This document shows positions 15,892-24,504 of a stretch of DNA of 36,349 bases, piece after piece (position 1 is the first letter of the stretch; the number at the start of each line of letters is the position of its first letter). The position numbers and the translations under genes are program-made. The notes under the pieces were generated by a model. The model made no database searches. It saw only the letters and a program-made list of their open reading frames with translations, and had not been told where the DNA came from. The DNA is taken from NCBI RefSeq assembly GCF_000426305.1, contig NZ_AUFC01000027.1, positions 1-36,349 of the forward strand. The letters are read 5' to 3'. The stretch is from Anaerovorax odorimutans DSM 5092. GTDB lineage: Bacteria; Bacillota; Clostridia; Peptostreptococcales; Anaerovoracaceae.

Positions 15892-15964
15892 AAGACATAA
15901 GGTTAACGCTGTTTTATGATTAAATTGGTTACACAAATCATAAGAGGAGTTTTCCCTATGTCTT
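15883..15964 (-). terminator. Long structured terminator of argGH
   Basis: On the reverse strand, AAGACATAGGG (15964-15954) pairs with CCTTATGTCTT (15902-15892) at 10 of 11 positions and is followed by CTTTTTTAT. Inside lies a second perfect 8-bp stem, AATCATAA/TTATGATT (15943-15914). The structure begins 21 bases after the argH stop. The two-level hairpin is larger than usual terminators. Confidence 0.6.
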
Positions 15965-15984
15965 ATATTAATATTATTAAATTT

Positions 15985-17340
15985 TTACTTGTCTTTTAAC
16001 ATTTCTTCTACACTTTCAAAGGATGTTGATCCTTTTGATTTCTTTGCTGCTATACAAGCACGTATATTTATTTTATCATAAATATCTTCCTCAAACTTAT
16101 CTGAGAAGGTTTTTAATTCATCTAAAGTTAATTCTTCAATTGCCTTTTGATTGTTTACACAATACAATACTATTTTGCCGATAATTTCATGACAATCTCT
16201 AAAAGCGAGACCTTTAGAAACTAAATAATCTGCGGCATCAGTGGCGTTCATAAAACCTGATTTTGCAGCCTTTTCCATGACATCAGAGTTTACCTTCATA
16301 GTACTTATCATTTGAGTAAAAATTGATATAGATGCCTTTAATGTATCAGAAGCATCAAACACAGGTAGTTTATCTTCCTGCATATCTTTGTTATAGGCAA
16401 GAGGAAGTCCTTTCATAATAGTTAGAAGTGTTACTAGATCTCCGTAAACACGACCGGTTTTTCCGCGAATCAATTCCGCCATATCAGGATTCTTTTTTTG
16501 AGGCATAATACTGCTACCTGTACTATAAGCATCATCCATTTCAACAAAGCTGAATTCCGTTGAACTCCATATGATTAATTCTTCACAAAATCTTGAAAGG
16601 TGCATCATAGTTGTAGAGCAACAGGCAATAAATTCAATAGCAAAATCTCTGTCACTTACAGAATCCATGGCATTTTCACTTACATACTCAAAGCCTAATT
16701 CTTTAGCTAAGAAATCGCGGTCTGTATCATAAGTTGTTCCTGCCAATGCACCGGAACCAAGTGGAAGTACGTCCATTCTTTTATTACAGTCTTCTAATCT
16801 GCTTATATCTCTTTTAAACATCTGATAATAAGCCATCATATAGTAAGCAAATGTAACAGGTTGTGCTCTTTGCAGATGTGTATATCCGGGCATTACAGTA
16901 TCTTTATTGTTTTTTGCAATATTTACAAGGGTACTGTTTAAGGTTTTTAATAAGTTTATTTGACTTTTGACTTCTTCCTTTAAAAACAGTCTTAAATCTA
17001 CTGCAACTTGATCGTTTCTGCTTCTTGCTGTATGAAGCTTCTTACCTATAGGACCAAGCTTTTCAGTTAAAATGCTTTCAATATTCATATGAATATCTTC
17101 TTGCTCAATTGTGAACTCTATTTTACCATCCTCGATATCATCTAAGATTTCTAATAAAGAAGACTCTATTGCAAGAGCCTCCTCTTTTGTAATAATACCT
17201 TGCTTTGCCAGCATTTTTGCATGGGCAATACTGCCGGTAATATCCTGCTTATATAATCTTTGATCAAACTCTATGGATGCATTAAATTCGTTAGCCGACG
17301 AACTCGCCGCTTTTGAGAATCTTCCTCCCCAAAGTTTCAT
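15985..17340 (-). CDS. argH: Argininosuccinate lyase
   Basis: 451 residues, full length. It splits argininosuccinate into arginine and fumarate. The family signature [20 protein letters not shown] contains the catalytic Ser loop. [12 protein letters not shown] at the N-terminus and [19 protein letters not shown] and [11 protein letters not shown] (catalytic His) are all present. The ATG at 17340 follows AGGGGG. Its first 50 bases overlap the end of argG in another frame, so the two are translationally linked. Confidence 0.95.
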   Translation of the reverse strand: MKLWGGRFSKAASSSANEFNASIEFDQRLYKQDITGSIAHAKMLAKQGIITKEEALAIESSLLEILDDIEDGKIEFTIEQEDIHMNIESILTEKLGPIGKKLHTARSRNDQVAVDLRLFLKEEVKSQINLLKTLNSTLVNIAKNNKDTVMPGYTHLQRAQPVTFAYYMMAYYQMFKRDISRLEDCNKRMDVLPLGSGALAGTTYDTDRDFLAKELGFEYVSENAMDSVSDRDFAIEFIACCSTTMMHLSRFCEELIIWSSTEFSFVEMDDAYSTGSSIMPQKKNPDMAELIRGKTGRVYGDLVTLLTIMKGLPLAYNKDMQEDKLPVFDASDTLKASISIFTQMISTMKVNSDVMEKAAKSGFMNATDAADYLVSKGLAFRDCHEIIGKIVLYCVNNQKAIEELTLDELKTFSDKFEEDIYDKINIRACIAAKKSKGSTSFESVEEMLKDK

Positions 17341-18556
17341 CTTTCTTTTCCCCCTTAATATTTTCGTTCATAATAGCTCTGATTTTTAGTGATAGGGCAA
17401 ACAGGTTGATAAATCCTTCTGCATCCTTTTGATTGTAAACTTCATCTTTACTGAATGTAGCAAATTCTTCATTATATAAAGAGTATATGGATTTTGAACC
17501 AACTGATACAGCACTTCCTTTATATAGCTTTACTCTTACTACTCCAGTAACCATTTTTTGTGTGGAGTCAATAAATGCACTGATTGCCTCATGAAGCGGA
17601 GTGAACCAAAGTCCATCATATATAAGTTCTGCATATTTTTGTGCCACAATACCTTTATAAGCAATTGTATTTCTATCTAATACTAGCTTTTCTAATGTTT
17701 TGTGTGCGGCATATAAAATAGTTCCTCCGGGAGTTTCATAAACACCACGAGATTTCATTCCTACAAGACGATTTTCTACAATATCTATTTGACCTACACC
17801 GTTTTCTCCACCTAATTTATTTAGTTTAGTAAGAAGCTGAATCGGATCCATGTCAACGCCGTCAATAGCAACAGGAATTCCTTCTATGAAGCTGATTTCA
17901 ACGTAAGTTGGCTTATCAGGAGCTTTTTCAGGAGGTACACTTAGAACAAGCATATCATCCTTATGTTCATTCCATGGATTTTCTAAATTGCCACCTTCAT
18001 GGCTTATATGCCATATATTTTCATCTCTGCTGTATATTTTTTCTGTTGTTTGTGCAATTGGAATTTTATGCATAGCCGCATATTCAATACAGTCTTCTCT
18101 TGATTTTAAATCCCAAATACGCCATGGTGCAACAATTGATATGGAAGGGTCAAGAGCTTTGATTGTTGCTTCAAAACGTACTTGATCATTACCTTTTCCT
18201 GTGCATCCGTGAGCGATAATATGTGCATTTTCTTTATTTGCAATTTCAACTAATTTTTTAGCTATAAGGGGACGAGCCATGGAAGTTCCAAGAAGATAAT
18301 CACCCTCATATACTGCTCCTGCTTTTAAAGTAGGCCAAATATAATCAGTAATAAATTCCTCTGTAACATCAACCACATATGCTTTAGAAGCACCTGTATC
18401 GTAAGCCTTCTTTTCTATAGCTTTAAAATCCTCATCCTGACCTACATTTATACAAGCAGCGATAACATCGTAATCATATGTTTCTTTTAACCATGTTACG
18501 ATTACGGAAGTATCAAGACCACCTGAATATGCCAATACTACTTTTTCTTTTGCCAT
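17291..18556 (-). CDS. argG: Argininosuccinate synthase
   Basis: 421 residues. The ATP pyrophosphatase motif [15 protein letters not shown] is at the N-terminus. [19 protein letters not shown] sequence, [15 protein letters not shown] and [19 protein letters not shown] follow. It joins citrulline and aspartate using ATP. It is about 20 residues longer than the common ~400, the extra being a C-terminal tail that overlaps argH by 50 bases. Regulation through ARG-box-like sites upstream is likely. The ribosome site AGGAGG precedes the ATG. Confidence 0.95.
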   Translation of the reverse strand: MAKEKVVLAYSGGLDTSVIVTWLKETYDYDVIAACINVGQDEDFKAIEKKAYDTGASKAYVVDVTEEFITDYIWPTLKAGAVYEGDYLLGTSMARPLIAKKLVEIANKENAHIIAHGCTGKGNDQVRFEATIKALDPSISIVAPWRIWDLKSREDCIEYAAMHKIPIAQTTEKIYSRDENIWHISHEGGNLENPWNEHKDDMLVLSVPPEKAPDKPTYVEISFIEGIPVAIDGVDMDPIQLLTKLNKLGGENGVGQIDIVENRLVGMKSRGVYETPGGTILYAAHKTLEKLVLDRNTIAYKGIVAQKYAELIYDGLWFTPLHEAISAFIDSTQKMVTGVVRVKLYKGSAVSVGSKSIYSLYNEEFATFSKDEVYNQKDAEGFINLFALSLKIRAIMNENIKGEKKDETLGRKILKSGEFVG

Positions 18557-18721
18557 TTTATATTTCCTCCTTTATGAGTAATCAAATTATGAATACTTTA
18601 TTTATTTTCACAGTAAATTTATTATGTGTAAAACACGAAAAATTGTATATCTGTTTCTTAAAAAGACAGTTAATAATTTCTATTTAATACAGAAAATCAA
18701 CTTAATCCTTATTATGTTTTT

Positions 18722-18750
18722 AGTATATCATCTAAAATATATAATTTCAA
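18722..18750 (-). promoter_or_regulatory. Promoter of argGH
   Basis: On the reverse strand TTGAAA (18750-18745), 17 bases, TATACT (18727-18722); expected start near 18715. This leaves a leader of about 160 bases in which no T-box (AGGGTGG-type) sequence is seen. Confidence 0.6.
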
Positions 18751-18757
18751 TAGTAAA

Positions 18758-18792
18758 TTTATATTTATGCAAAAATTATTTATAATTATGCA
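18758..18792 (-). promoter_or_regulatory. Two ARG-box-like operators (ArgR/AhrC)
   Basis: Reverse-strand TGCATAATTATAAA (18792-18779) and TGCATAAATATAAA (18771-18758) both fit the ArgR half-site pattern TGAATWWWWATTCA at most positions. Their centres are exactly 21 bp apart, the usual ArgR hexamer spacing. The nearer box ends 7 bp upstream of the argG -35. They also lie upstream of the divergent murB promoter. Confidence 0.6.
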
Positions 18793-18820
18793 TAACTGTA
18801 AAAAAACAAAGAGTAAAAGA

Positions 18821-18849
18821 TTTACTTTATGTAATAAAACGAATATAAT
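18821..18849 (+). promoter_or_regulatory. Promoter of the murB operon
   Basis: TTTACT (18821-18826), 17 bases, TATAAT (18844-18849); expected start near 18856, 57 bases before the murB start. Confidence 0.6.
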
Positions 18850-18912
18850 GAAATAAAGTATACTCATAGTTATAATAAGTATATAAAAAGGGTAATAGCA
18901 GGAGGGTATAAT

Positions 18913-19827
18913 TTGAATAAAAGTGCAATTTATAATACTTTAATTGAGGTTATAGATAAAGAAAGTATACTGCAAAATGTTGATATGGGCCAGTTTACTT
19001 CTTTTAAGGCTGGGGGGTATGCAGATTTTTTAATCTCGCCGTCAAATAACAATGAATTGGCAGGAACTTTAAAAATTCTTAAAGAACAGAACTGTGAATA
19101 TTTTCTTATGGGTAATGGTAGCAATTTTCTAGTAAGAGATGGTGGTTACAGAGGTGCAATTGTTCGTATAGGAAAGAATTTTGATAAAATCTCCGTAGAG
19201 GGGGATATATTAACAGCTGGCAGTGGTACATTGCTTTCAAGTATTGCTAAGGAAGCGATGGAAAATTCCTTAACGGGTTTTGAATTTGCAGGAGGTATAC
19301 CGGGAAGTTTAGGTGGTGCTGTAGTAATGAATGCGGGAGCATATGACGGAGAAATAAAAAATGTTTTGATTCATGTTAATGCAATGGATAAAGAAGGTGT
19401 AATTCACAAATTAAATGATAGGGAATTGAAATTAGGATACAGGCACAGTATTTTTCAAGAAAATGGGTGGATTGTATTAGAGGCAACACTCCAATTATCT
19501 CATGGAGATAAAGATAAAATTAAAGAAAAAATGTTAAAGTTTAATAAGTTAAGAAATGAAAAACAACCGTTAAATTATCCAAGTGGCGGAAGCTTTTTTA
19601 AAAGACCTGAAGGGTATTTTGCAGGAAAGTTAGTACAGGATGCAAAATTAAAAGGATTGTCATTAGGAGGAGCGCAGGTTTCGGAGTTACATTCTGGTTT
19701 TATTATTAACAAAGGCGGAGCAACTGCAACCGATATAATAAATTTAATGGTAATCGTACAAAATACAGTTTGGGATAAATTTGGCGTTATGCTTGAGCCG
19801 GAGGTTAGAATAATTGGAGAAAGATAA
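18913..19827 (+). CDS. murB: UDP-N-acetylenolpyruvoylglucosamine reductase
   Basis: 304 residues, the second enzyme-specific step of peptidoglycan precursor synthesis. FAD-binding segments are FLMGNGSNFLVRDGGYRG and GGIPGSLGGAVVMNAGAY. The catalytic-loop forms GYRHSIF and PSGGSFFKRP identify the type II (Gram-positive) enzyme, where the Ser of GGSFF donates a proton. The start is TTG, six bases after AGGAGGG. The 3' end overlaps the next gene by 14 bases. Confidence 0.94.
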   Translation: MNKSAIYNTLIEVIDKESILQNVDMGQFTSFKAGGYADFLISPSNNNELAGTLKILKEQNCEYFLMGNGSNFLVRDGGYRGAIVRIGKNFDKISVEGDILTAGSGTLLSSIAKEAMENSLTGFEFAGGIPGSLGGAVVMNAGAYDGEIKNVLIHVNAMDKEGVIHKLNDRELKLGYRHSIFQENGWIVLEATLQLSHGDKDKIKEKMLKFNKLRNEKQPLNYPSGGSFFKRPEGYFAGKLVQDAKLKGLSLGGAQVSELHSGFIINKGGATATDIINLMVIVQNTVWDKFGVMLEPEVRIIGER

Positions 19828-20569
19828 AAAGTACAGATTAAAATATGATATTCATACACATACTATATTTTCACATGGAAAAGGTACTATTGAAGATAAT
19901 GTAAAAGTAGCTATCGATAGAGGGGTTGATACTATTGGCATTTCTGATCATGGCCCGGGGCATGTTTCTTATGGTGTAAAAAGGAAGAATATTCGTGTGA
20001 TGAGAGAGGAAATTGATAGATTAAAATTGATCTATCCTCAAATAGATATTCTCCTTGGGATAGAAGCTAATATTATTAACAGTTCTGGTAATTTAGATAT
20101 TACAAAAGAAGAAGCAAAGTTGTTTGATTATGTGCTTGCTGGGTATCATTATGGAGTATTTGGAGAAAGACCTGTAAAGGCACTTTTTACTCATGCAAAT
20201 AATTACATTATATATGGAGCTATGAAAAAAACCACTAAGAGGCAAAGACGTATTAATACAGATATTACGGTTAAGGCTTTATATGAAAATGATATAAAAA
20301 TATTAACTCACCCGGGGGATAAGGGAGCTTTTGATATAGCTGAGATTTCGAAAGCATGTGAAGAAACAAATACTTTGATGGAAATCAGTACATGGCATAA
20401 ATGTCTTACAATTGAAGATATTAAAATTGCGGCAAAATATGATGTGAGCTTTATTATAAGCAGCGATGCTCATACACCTGAAAGAGTAGGAGATTGTTTA
20501 GGCGGAGTGGAACGTGCATTAAAAGCTGGTCTTGATTTGAACAGAATAATAAATCTGAAAGTGGAATAA
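19814..20569 (+). CDS. PHP-domain phosphoesterase
   Basis: 251 residues of the polymerase-and-histidinol-phosphatase superfamily. Metal ligands are visible in DIHTHTIFSHGKG (HxH near residue 14), GISDHGPGH, GIEANI, AGYHYG and the C-terminal SSDAHTPERVGD. It is a trinuclear-metal hydrolase; the substrate is unknown, and related proteins include HisK-type phosphatases. It starts at a TTG inside the end of murB with GGAGG nine bases upstream. It sits between murB and rapZ in the operon, a frequent arrangement in clostridia. Confidence 0.85.
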   Translation: MEKDKKYRLKYDIHTHTIFSHGKGTIEDNVKVAIDRGVDTIGISDHGPGHVSYGVKRKNIRVMREEIDRLKLIYPQIDILLGIEANIINSSGNLDITKEEAKLFDYVLAGYHYGVFGERPVKALFTHANNYIIYGAMKKTTKRQRRINTDITVKALYENDIKILTHPGDKGAFDIAEISKACEETNTLMEISTWHKCLTIEDIKIAAKYDVSFIISSDAHTPERVGDCLGGVERALKAGLDLNRIINLKVE

Positions 20570-20604
20570 TAAGATTGAGACTTGAATTTACAGGAGGATA
20601 AAAG

Positions 20605-21453
20605 ATGGACGTTGTAATAGTTACAGGGTTATCGGGAGCAGGGAAGAGCCAGGCTATAAATTGCATAGAAGATTTGGGCTATTATTGTATTGATAATATG
20701 CCTCCGGCTCTAATAAAAGAATTTTTAAGTTTATGTGTACAAGGCAAAACTGATATTCAAAAAGCAGCATTTGTAATCGATATTCGAGGCGGTGAGTTTT
20801 TTAATGAATTAAAACATATCTTAACGGAACTTAAGTCATCTGGATTGGAGTTAAAAATCATGTTTCTTGAAGCCTCTGATGAAGTGTTGATAAGGCGTTT
20901 TAACGAAACCAGAAGAACACATCCACTTTTAGCAGGCGGTACAATTATGGATGGACTGAAAAAGGAAAGAATTAAACTTTTGGAAATCAGGAAGATGGCG
21001 GACTATATAATAGATACATCAAGTATGAAGACTTCTATGCTTAAAAAGGAAATAAAAGAGTTGCTGCTATCTGAAGATGATGGTGAGGCTTTTACAATCA
21101 GTATTAAATCTTTTGGGTATAAAAACGGTATTCCCCTTGATGCAGATATTGTTTTTGATATGAGGTTTATTCCTAATCCTTATTATTTAGCTAGTATGAA
21201 AAAGTTGACAGGTAACAGTAAAAAGGTTAGAGATTATATTATGAAATTTCCTGAAAGTAAAAAATTTGTAAAAACTGTGGATCAAATGATTAATTATTTA
21301 ATGCCCCTTTATATAAGAGAAGGCAAATCGCATTTGGTACTTGCTTTTGGTTGTACTGGGGGCCAGCATCGTTCAGTAACTATGGCAAATGTTTTCTCAA
21401 AACTATTTACGGAGCAGGGGAAAAGAGTAATAACTGTTCATAGGGATTTATAG
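20605..21453 (+). CDS. rapZ: RapZ/YvcJ nucleotide-binding adapter protein
   Basis: 282 residues, full length. The Walker A motif GLSGAGKSQA (residues 8-17) binds ATP/GTP. The segment IRRFNETRRTHPL and the C-terminal LAFGCTGGQHRSVTMAN are diagnostic. In E. coli RapZ guides RNase E to the GlmZ RNA. In B. subtilis YvcJ is linked to competence and envelope metabolism. The site AGGAGG is well spaced. The next gene is whiA after 74 bases. Confidence 0.93.
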   Translation: MDVVIVTGLSGAGKSQAINCIEDLGYYCIDNMPPALIKEFLSLCVQGKTDIQKAAFVIDIRGGEFFNELKHILTELKSSGLELKIMFLEASDEVLIRRFNETRRTHPLLAGGTIMDGLKKERIKLLEIRKMADYIIDTSSMKTSMLKKEIKELLLSEDDGEAFTISIKSFGYKNGIPLDADIVFDMRFIPNPYYLASMKKLTGNSKKVRDYIMKFPESKKFVKTVDQMINYLMPLYIREGKSHLVLAFGCTGGQHRSVTMANVFSKLFTEQGKRVITVHRDL

Positions 21454-21527
21454 AAAAATGTTCTATTTCTGAATGGAACTAGAGGAATCAGCGTTAGATT
21501 GTAGTTTAAAGGTAGAAGGATAAAAAA

Positions 21528-22466
21528 ATGTCGTTTTCAGCTAATACAAAAAATGAACTGGCTCGAGTTGAGCCTGAAAAGAAATGTTGTAAACTTGCAG
21601 AAATTGCAGGTTTTATTCGTATGTGCGGTACTATAAAGCTTACAGGCAAGGGTAATTTAAAATTATCTATCGTAACAGAAAATGCGGCTGTAGCCAGGCT
21701 ATTTAAAAAGCTTATTAAAGATTATTTTGATGCAAAAACTCATCTTTTGATAGTACAGACAGCAATTTTAAAAAAGGGTCATTTATACGAGCTTACCATA
21801 GATGAAGATATGAATGCGGAGCAAATACTCAGGGAAATCGGGGTACTTTTAGTTAGAGAAGGATGTAATTATATAAGTGACGGAATTTTTCAAGATATAA
21901 TCAAAACGAAATGTTGTAAGAGGGCATATTTGCGAGGTGTATTTTTAGGAGCAGGAACATTAAGCAATCCGGAAAAAGCATATCATGTGGAATTTGTATG
22001 TAATAGTGAAACATTGGCAAATGATGTAAAAAAATTAGTAAACAGTTTTGGTCTCAGATCTAAAATTGTAATAAGAAAAAAAAGTTATATTGTATATATT
22101 AAAGAGGCAGAACAAATTATTGATCTGCTGAATATTTTAGGTGCTCATGGTCAGCTTTTGAGTTTTGAAAATACTAGAATTGTTAAGGAGATGAGAAATA
22201 AGACAAACCGAATAATCAATTGTGAAAGTGCAAATATGGACAAGACTATAAATGCAGCAGTTAGGCAAATTAATAATATAAAGAAAATAGAAGAAATAAG
22301 AGGAATGAAATCTCTTCCGGATAAGCTTTATGAAGCAGCGATTCTCAGGATTGAAAACCCTGAAGCCTCTCTTATGGAGTTGGCAGAAATGATGAATCCT
22401 CCCATAGGAAAATCGGGCATTAATCATAGATTTAAAAAAATAGAAGAAATTGCCAGTAAGTTATAG
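21528..22466 (+). CDS. whiA: WhiA-type DNA-binding regulator
   Basis: 312 residues. The N-terminal part starts SFSANTKNELARVEPEKKCC and holds the two degenerate LAGLIDADG homing-endonuclease-like halves (~15-200) containing CCKRAYLRGVFLGAGTLSNP. The C-terminal helix-turn-helix shows LRIENPEASLMELAEMMNPPIGKSGINHRFKKI. WhiA controls sporulation genes in Streptomyces and affects cell division and chromosome segregation in Bacillus. Normally yvcK lies between rapZ and whiA; here only 74 bases do. No crh/ptsH-like gene follows; the reverse-strand gene ends 50 bases away. Confidence 0.93.
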   Translation: MSFSANTKNELARVEPEKKCCKLAEIAGFIRMCGTIKLTGKGNLKLSIVTENAAVARLFKKLIKDYFDAKTHLLIVQTAILKKGHLYELTIDEDMNAEQILREIGVLLVREGCNYISDGIFQDIIKTKCCKRAYLRGVFLGAGTLSNPEKAYHVEFVCNSETLANDVKKLVNSFGLRSKIVIRKKSYIVYIKEAEQIIDLLNILGAHGQLLSFENTRIVKEMRNKTNRIINCESANMDKTINAAVRQINNIKKIEEIRGMKSLPDKLYEAAILRIENPEASLMELAEMMNPPIGKSGINHRFKKIEEIASKL

Positions 22467-22516
22467 AAGCGTTTTCAATTTATATCTTTTACTAGTTTTT
22501 TATGGGAAAGATTAAT

Positions 22517-23221
22517 TTAATCATTTTCAAAAAAATCATCATTCTTACCTGCATTTGTTGTATTTACACCAAACATTGAAACATATTCGTTGCCATCGAT
22601 GAAATATCTTATTTCTACAAGAGCAGATTCTACAAATAACTTTTCGTCTTGTGTGTAGTAACGCTGGATTTCATAAGAATAGGTTTTGTTTGTATCTTCC
22701 GTAAGCTGTCCTTGGTTGATTTTGTTTTCCTGTTCTTTGGATATTTGAAGGCTCATAGAAGGAAATGCAGTGATTTTAATCTTGGGAGCAAAATCAGGAG
22801 TAACTTCTTTTTGATCTTTTTGAAAAGAAAAGTATAAGATTCCTTTATCATCTTTTAGATATAGTGCAGGGATATCACCTTCTATATTTCCGCTTACTGT
22901 TTCTTTTATTTTATTGAGCTTTGCGGAATCAAATTGATCAAATTCTTCTGCTGTGTAGGTCCTTACAATTGCTTTTCGATTTGCATTGTCTTGTATAGGA
23001 ACCATCATGGTAATGTTTGTTGTAGACTTATTTCTTTCGTTATTCGGTGTAGGAGAAAAAGAATCCATAATTAATTTTACGCCAATGATAAGAACAGCAG
23101 CTAAAATTAGAAAACAAATTATTATTGTCATGAGGACAATTTTTTTCCTTTTTGTCTTTATTATTTTAACATCATCCTTTTCTCTGATTGTCTCTTCCTT
23201 ATTAAAACTGTTTTTATTCAT
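22517..23221 (-). CDS. Single-pass membrane-anchored protein of unknown function
   Basis: 234 residues. A charged cytoplasmic tail (1-27, rich in Lys/Glu/Arg) is followed by one membrane segment (~28-52, KIVLMTIIICFLILAAVLII) and an extracytoplasmic region of about 180 residues. That region starts with a Ser/Thr/Asn linker and has beta-strand-like stretches such as IPALYLKDDKGILYFSF and FVESALVEIRYFIDG. I do not recognise the family. The ribosome site AAAGGGGA is good. It faces away from the DUF2975 cassette, with the palindromic repeats between. It might be a sensor or surface lipid/peptidoglycan-linked protein, but that is a guess. Confidence 0.75.
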   Translation of the reverse strand: MNKNSFNKEETIREKDDVKIIKTKRKKIVLMTIIICFLILAAVLIIGVKLIMDSFSPTPNNERNKSTTNITMMVPIQDNANRKAIVRTYTAEEFDQFDSAKLNKIKETVSGNIEGDIPALYLKDDKGILYFSFQKDQKEVTPDFAPKIKITAFPSMSLQISKEQENKINQGQLTEDTNKTYSYEIQRYYTQDEKLFVESALVEIRYFIDGNEYVSMFGVNTTNAGKNDDFFEND

Positions 23222-23274
23222 AACATAAATCCCCTTTCAAAATCCTCTTTCACTTAAAAGATTTTTTCCCCTTT

Positions 23275-23563
23275 AATCATAGGAACCATTAAAACATGCC
23301 ACAAGTTATCCAAGATGTTTCAATGATTTCCACCTTACAGCAACGCTGTTACAATCATAGAAACCATTATATCATGTTTCCACATTCTGCATACAGCTTT
23401 GCATACAGCTTTATGACCGCAGACATGATTCAATAATTTCTACATTACAGCAACGCTGTTACAATCATAGGAATCATTAAAACATGCCACAAGTATCCAA
23501 GATGTTTCAATGGTTCCCACCTTACAGCAACGCTGTTACAATCATAGGGATCATTATAACATG
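23275..23563. repeat. Cluster of three imperfect ~62-bp palindromes plus one half-unit
   Basis: Units at 23315-23376, 23424-23486 and 23502-23563 each have CATG/ATGTT-type ends and a shared core ACAGCAACGCTGT (cores at 23337, 23447 and 23524). Each unit can fold into a long interrupted hairpin. A right half-unit lies at 23275-23298. The linkers contain CCACAAGTTATCCAAG or CCACAAGTATCCAAG, or a 12-base tandem TGCATACAGCTT (23388-23411). Core-to-core distances are 110 and 77 bases. No ORF is present. Confidence 0.8.
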
Positions 23564-23732
23564 AATTACTTTTTATTACCAGATTTGCAGTTTCTTTTCA
23601 GAAGTATGGGTTGGTAAATTTTTAGTATAGACTAATGATAATCATCTTCCTGAAAGGGGACAAATAATAAGTATAATATAAATATGATTATTGCTTAACA
23701 ATATGTATTTATTGAAAAACAATAAAAATATA

Positions 23733-23760
23733 TTGACAATCAACTATAATATGATATTAT
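23733..23760 (+). promoter_or_regulatory. Promoter of the DUF2975 cassette
   Basis: TTGACA (23733-23738), 16 bases, TATTAT (23755-23760); expected start near 23767, 50 bases before the ATG. The -35 is a perfect consensus. Confidence 0.6.
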
Positions 23761-23764
23761 AAAG

Positions 23765-23780
23765 ATATAAAGCTTTATAT
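23765..23780. promoter_or_regulatory. Perfect 16-bp palindrome over the expected start site
   Basis: ATATAAAG is followed by its exact reverse complement CTTTATAT, directly after the -10 of the cassette promoter. It is a likely operator, possibly for the HTH protein encoded in the same operon. Confidence 0.45.
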
Positions 23781-23816
23781 TACATAAATTAAAATTATCT
23801 GAAAGGAATATGAATT

Positions 23817-24269
23817 ATGTGGAGTTCTCTTAAATCGGTTAAATTGTCATGTGTTTGTACAAAATTGGTCATGTTATTAGTTGTATGCTTAGGGGTGTCA
23901 CTTCCATCATTAATGGATCGGTATGTAAATTTAATAGGGTGGAATATTGATGCTCCCAATGTTACAAGATTTATGATAATTCTTTACGCTTGCTGTATTC
24001 CCGCATTGACAGCATTGGTAAGTCTCGATCGGTTACTTGCAAATATAAAAAGAGAAGATGTTTTCATACAAAAAAATGTTTTATATCTTAGGATTATATC
24101 TTGGTGCTGCTTTTCTGTGGCATTTATCCTTCTCTTCGCAGGATATTATTATTTACTGTTCATTGTAGTAGCAATTGTTACTGCATTTATAGGATTAATT
24201 CTAAGAGTTGTAAAGAATGTTATTGAACAAGCAGTTATAATGAAAATCGAAAATGATTTTACAATATAG
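23817..24269 (+). CDS. DUF2975-family membrane protein
   Basis: 150 residues with four predicted membrane segments (about 14-32, 50-70, 90-108 and 110-130) and the family pattern LVSLDRLLANIKREDVFIQKNV between segments 2 and 3. DUF2975 proteins have no proven function but are very often encoded next to a small Cro/C1-type regulator of the YozG kind, as here. The last 17 bases run past the GTG-rich start region of the HTH frame; the HTH ATG itself is 13 bases after the stop. The ribosome site is GAAAGGAA. Confidence 0.85.
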   Translation: MWSSLKSVKLSCVCTKLVMLLVVCLGVSLPSLMDRYVNLIGWNIDAPNVTRFMIILYACCIPALTALVSLDRLLANIKREDVFIQKNVLYLRIISWCCFSVAFILLFAGYYYLLFIVVAIVTAFIGLILRVVKNVIEQAVIMKIENDFTI

Positions 24270-24282
24270 AGGAGGAGTGATT

Positions 24283-24492
24283 ATGGCGATTGTAGTAAAT
24301 CTCGATGTTATTATGGCAAAGAGAAAAATGTCTGCAGGAGATTTGGCAGAGAAAATTGGCATCACACCGGCAAACCTGTCTATATTGAAAAATAATAAGG
24401 CTAAAGCTATAAGGTTTTCAACATTAGAACAAATTTGTAAAGCTCTTGATTGTCAGCCTGGGGATATTTTAGAGTATATCAATGAAGAATAA
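24283..24492 (+). CDS. YozG-type Cro/C1 helix-turn-helix regulator
   Basis: 69 residues, essentially one HTH domain. IMAKRKMSAGDLAEKIGITPANLSILKNNKAKAIRF contains the two DNA-recognition helices, followed by TLEQICKALDCQPGDILEYI. This matches the small regulators paired with DUF2975 proteins. The frame opens at 24253, but GGAGGAG just before the ATG at 24283 fixes the start. It probably controls its own operon, perhaps through the palindrome at 23765-23780. Confidence 0.9.
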   Translation: MAIVVNLDVIMAKRKMSAGDLAEKIGITPANLSILKNNKAKAIRFSTLEQICKALDCQPGDILEYINEE

Positions 24493-24504
24493 AGGGGAAT
24501 AAAA

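Noticed and set aside
18557..18720. T-box leader for argG
   Set aside because: No AGGGTGG-type T-box sequence or terminator before the start; ARG-box-like sites explain regulation better.
23275..23563. CRISPR array
   Set aside because: Units are long palindromes with unequal spacing and reused linkers, not short direct repeats with unique spacers; no cas genes nearby.
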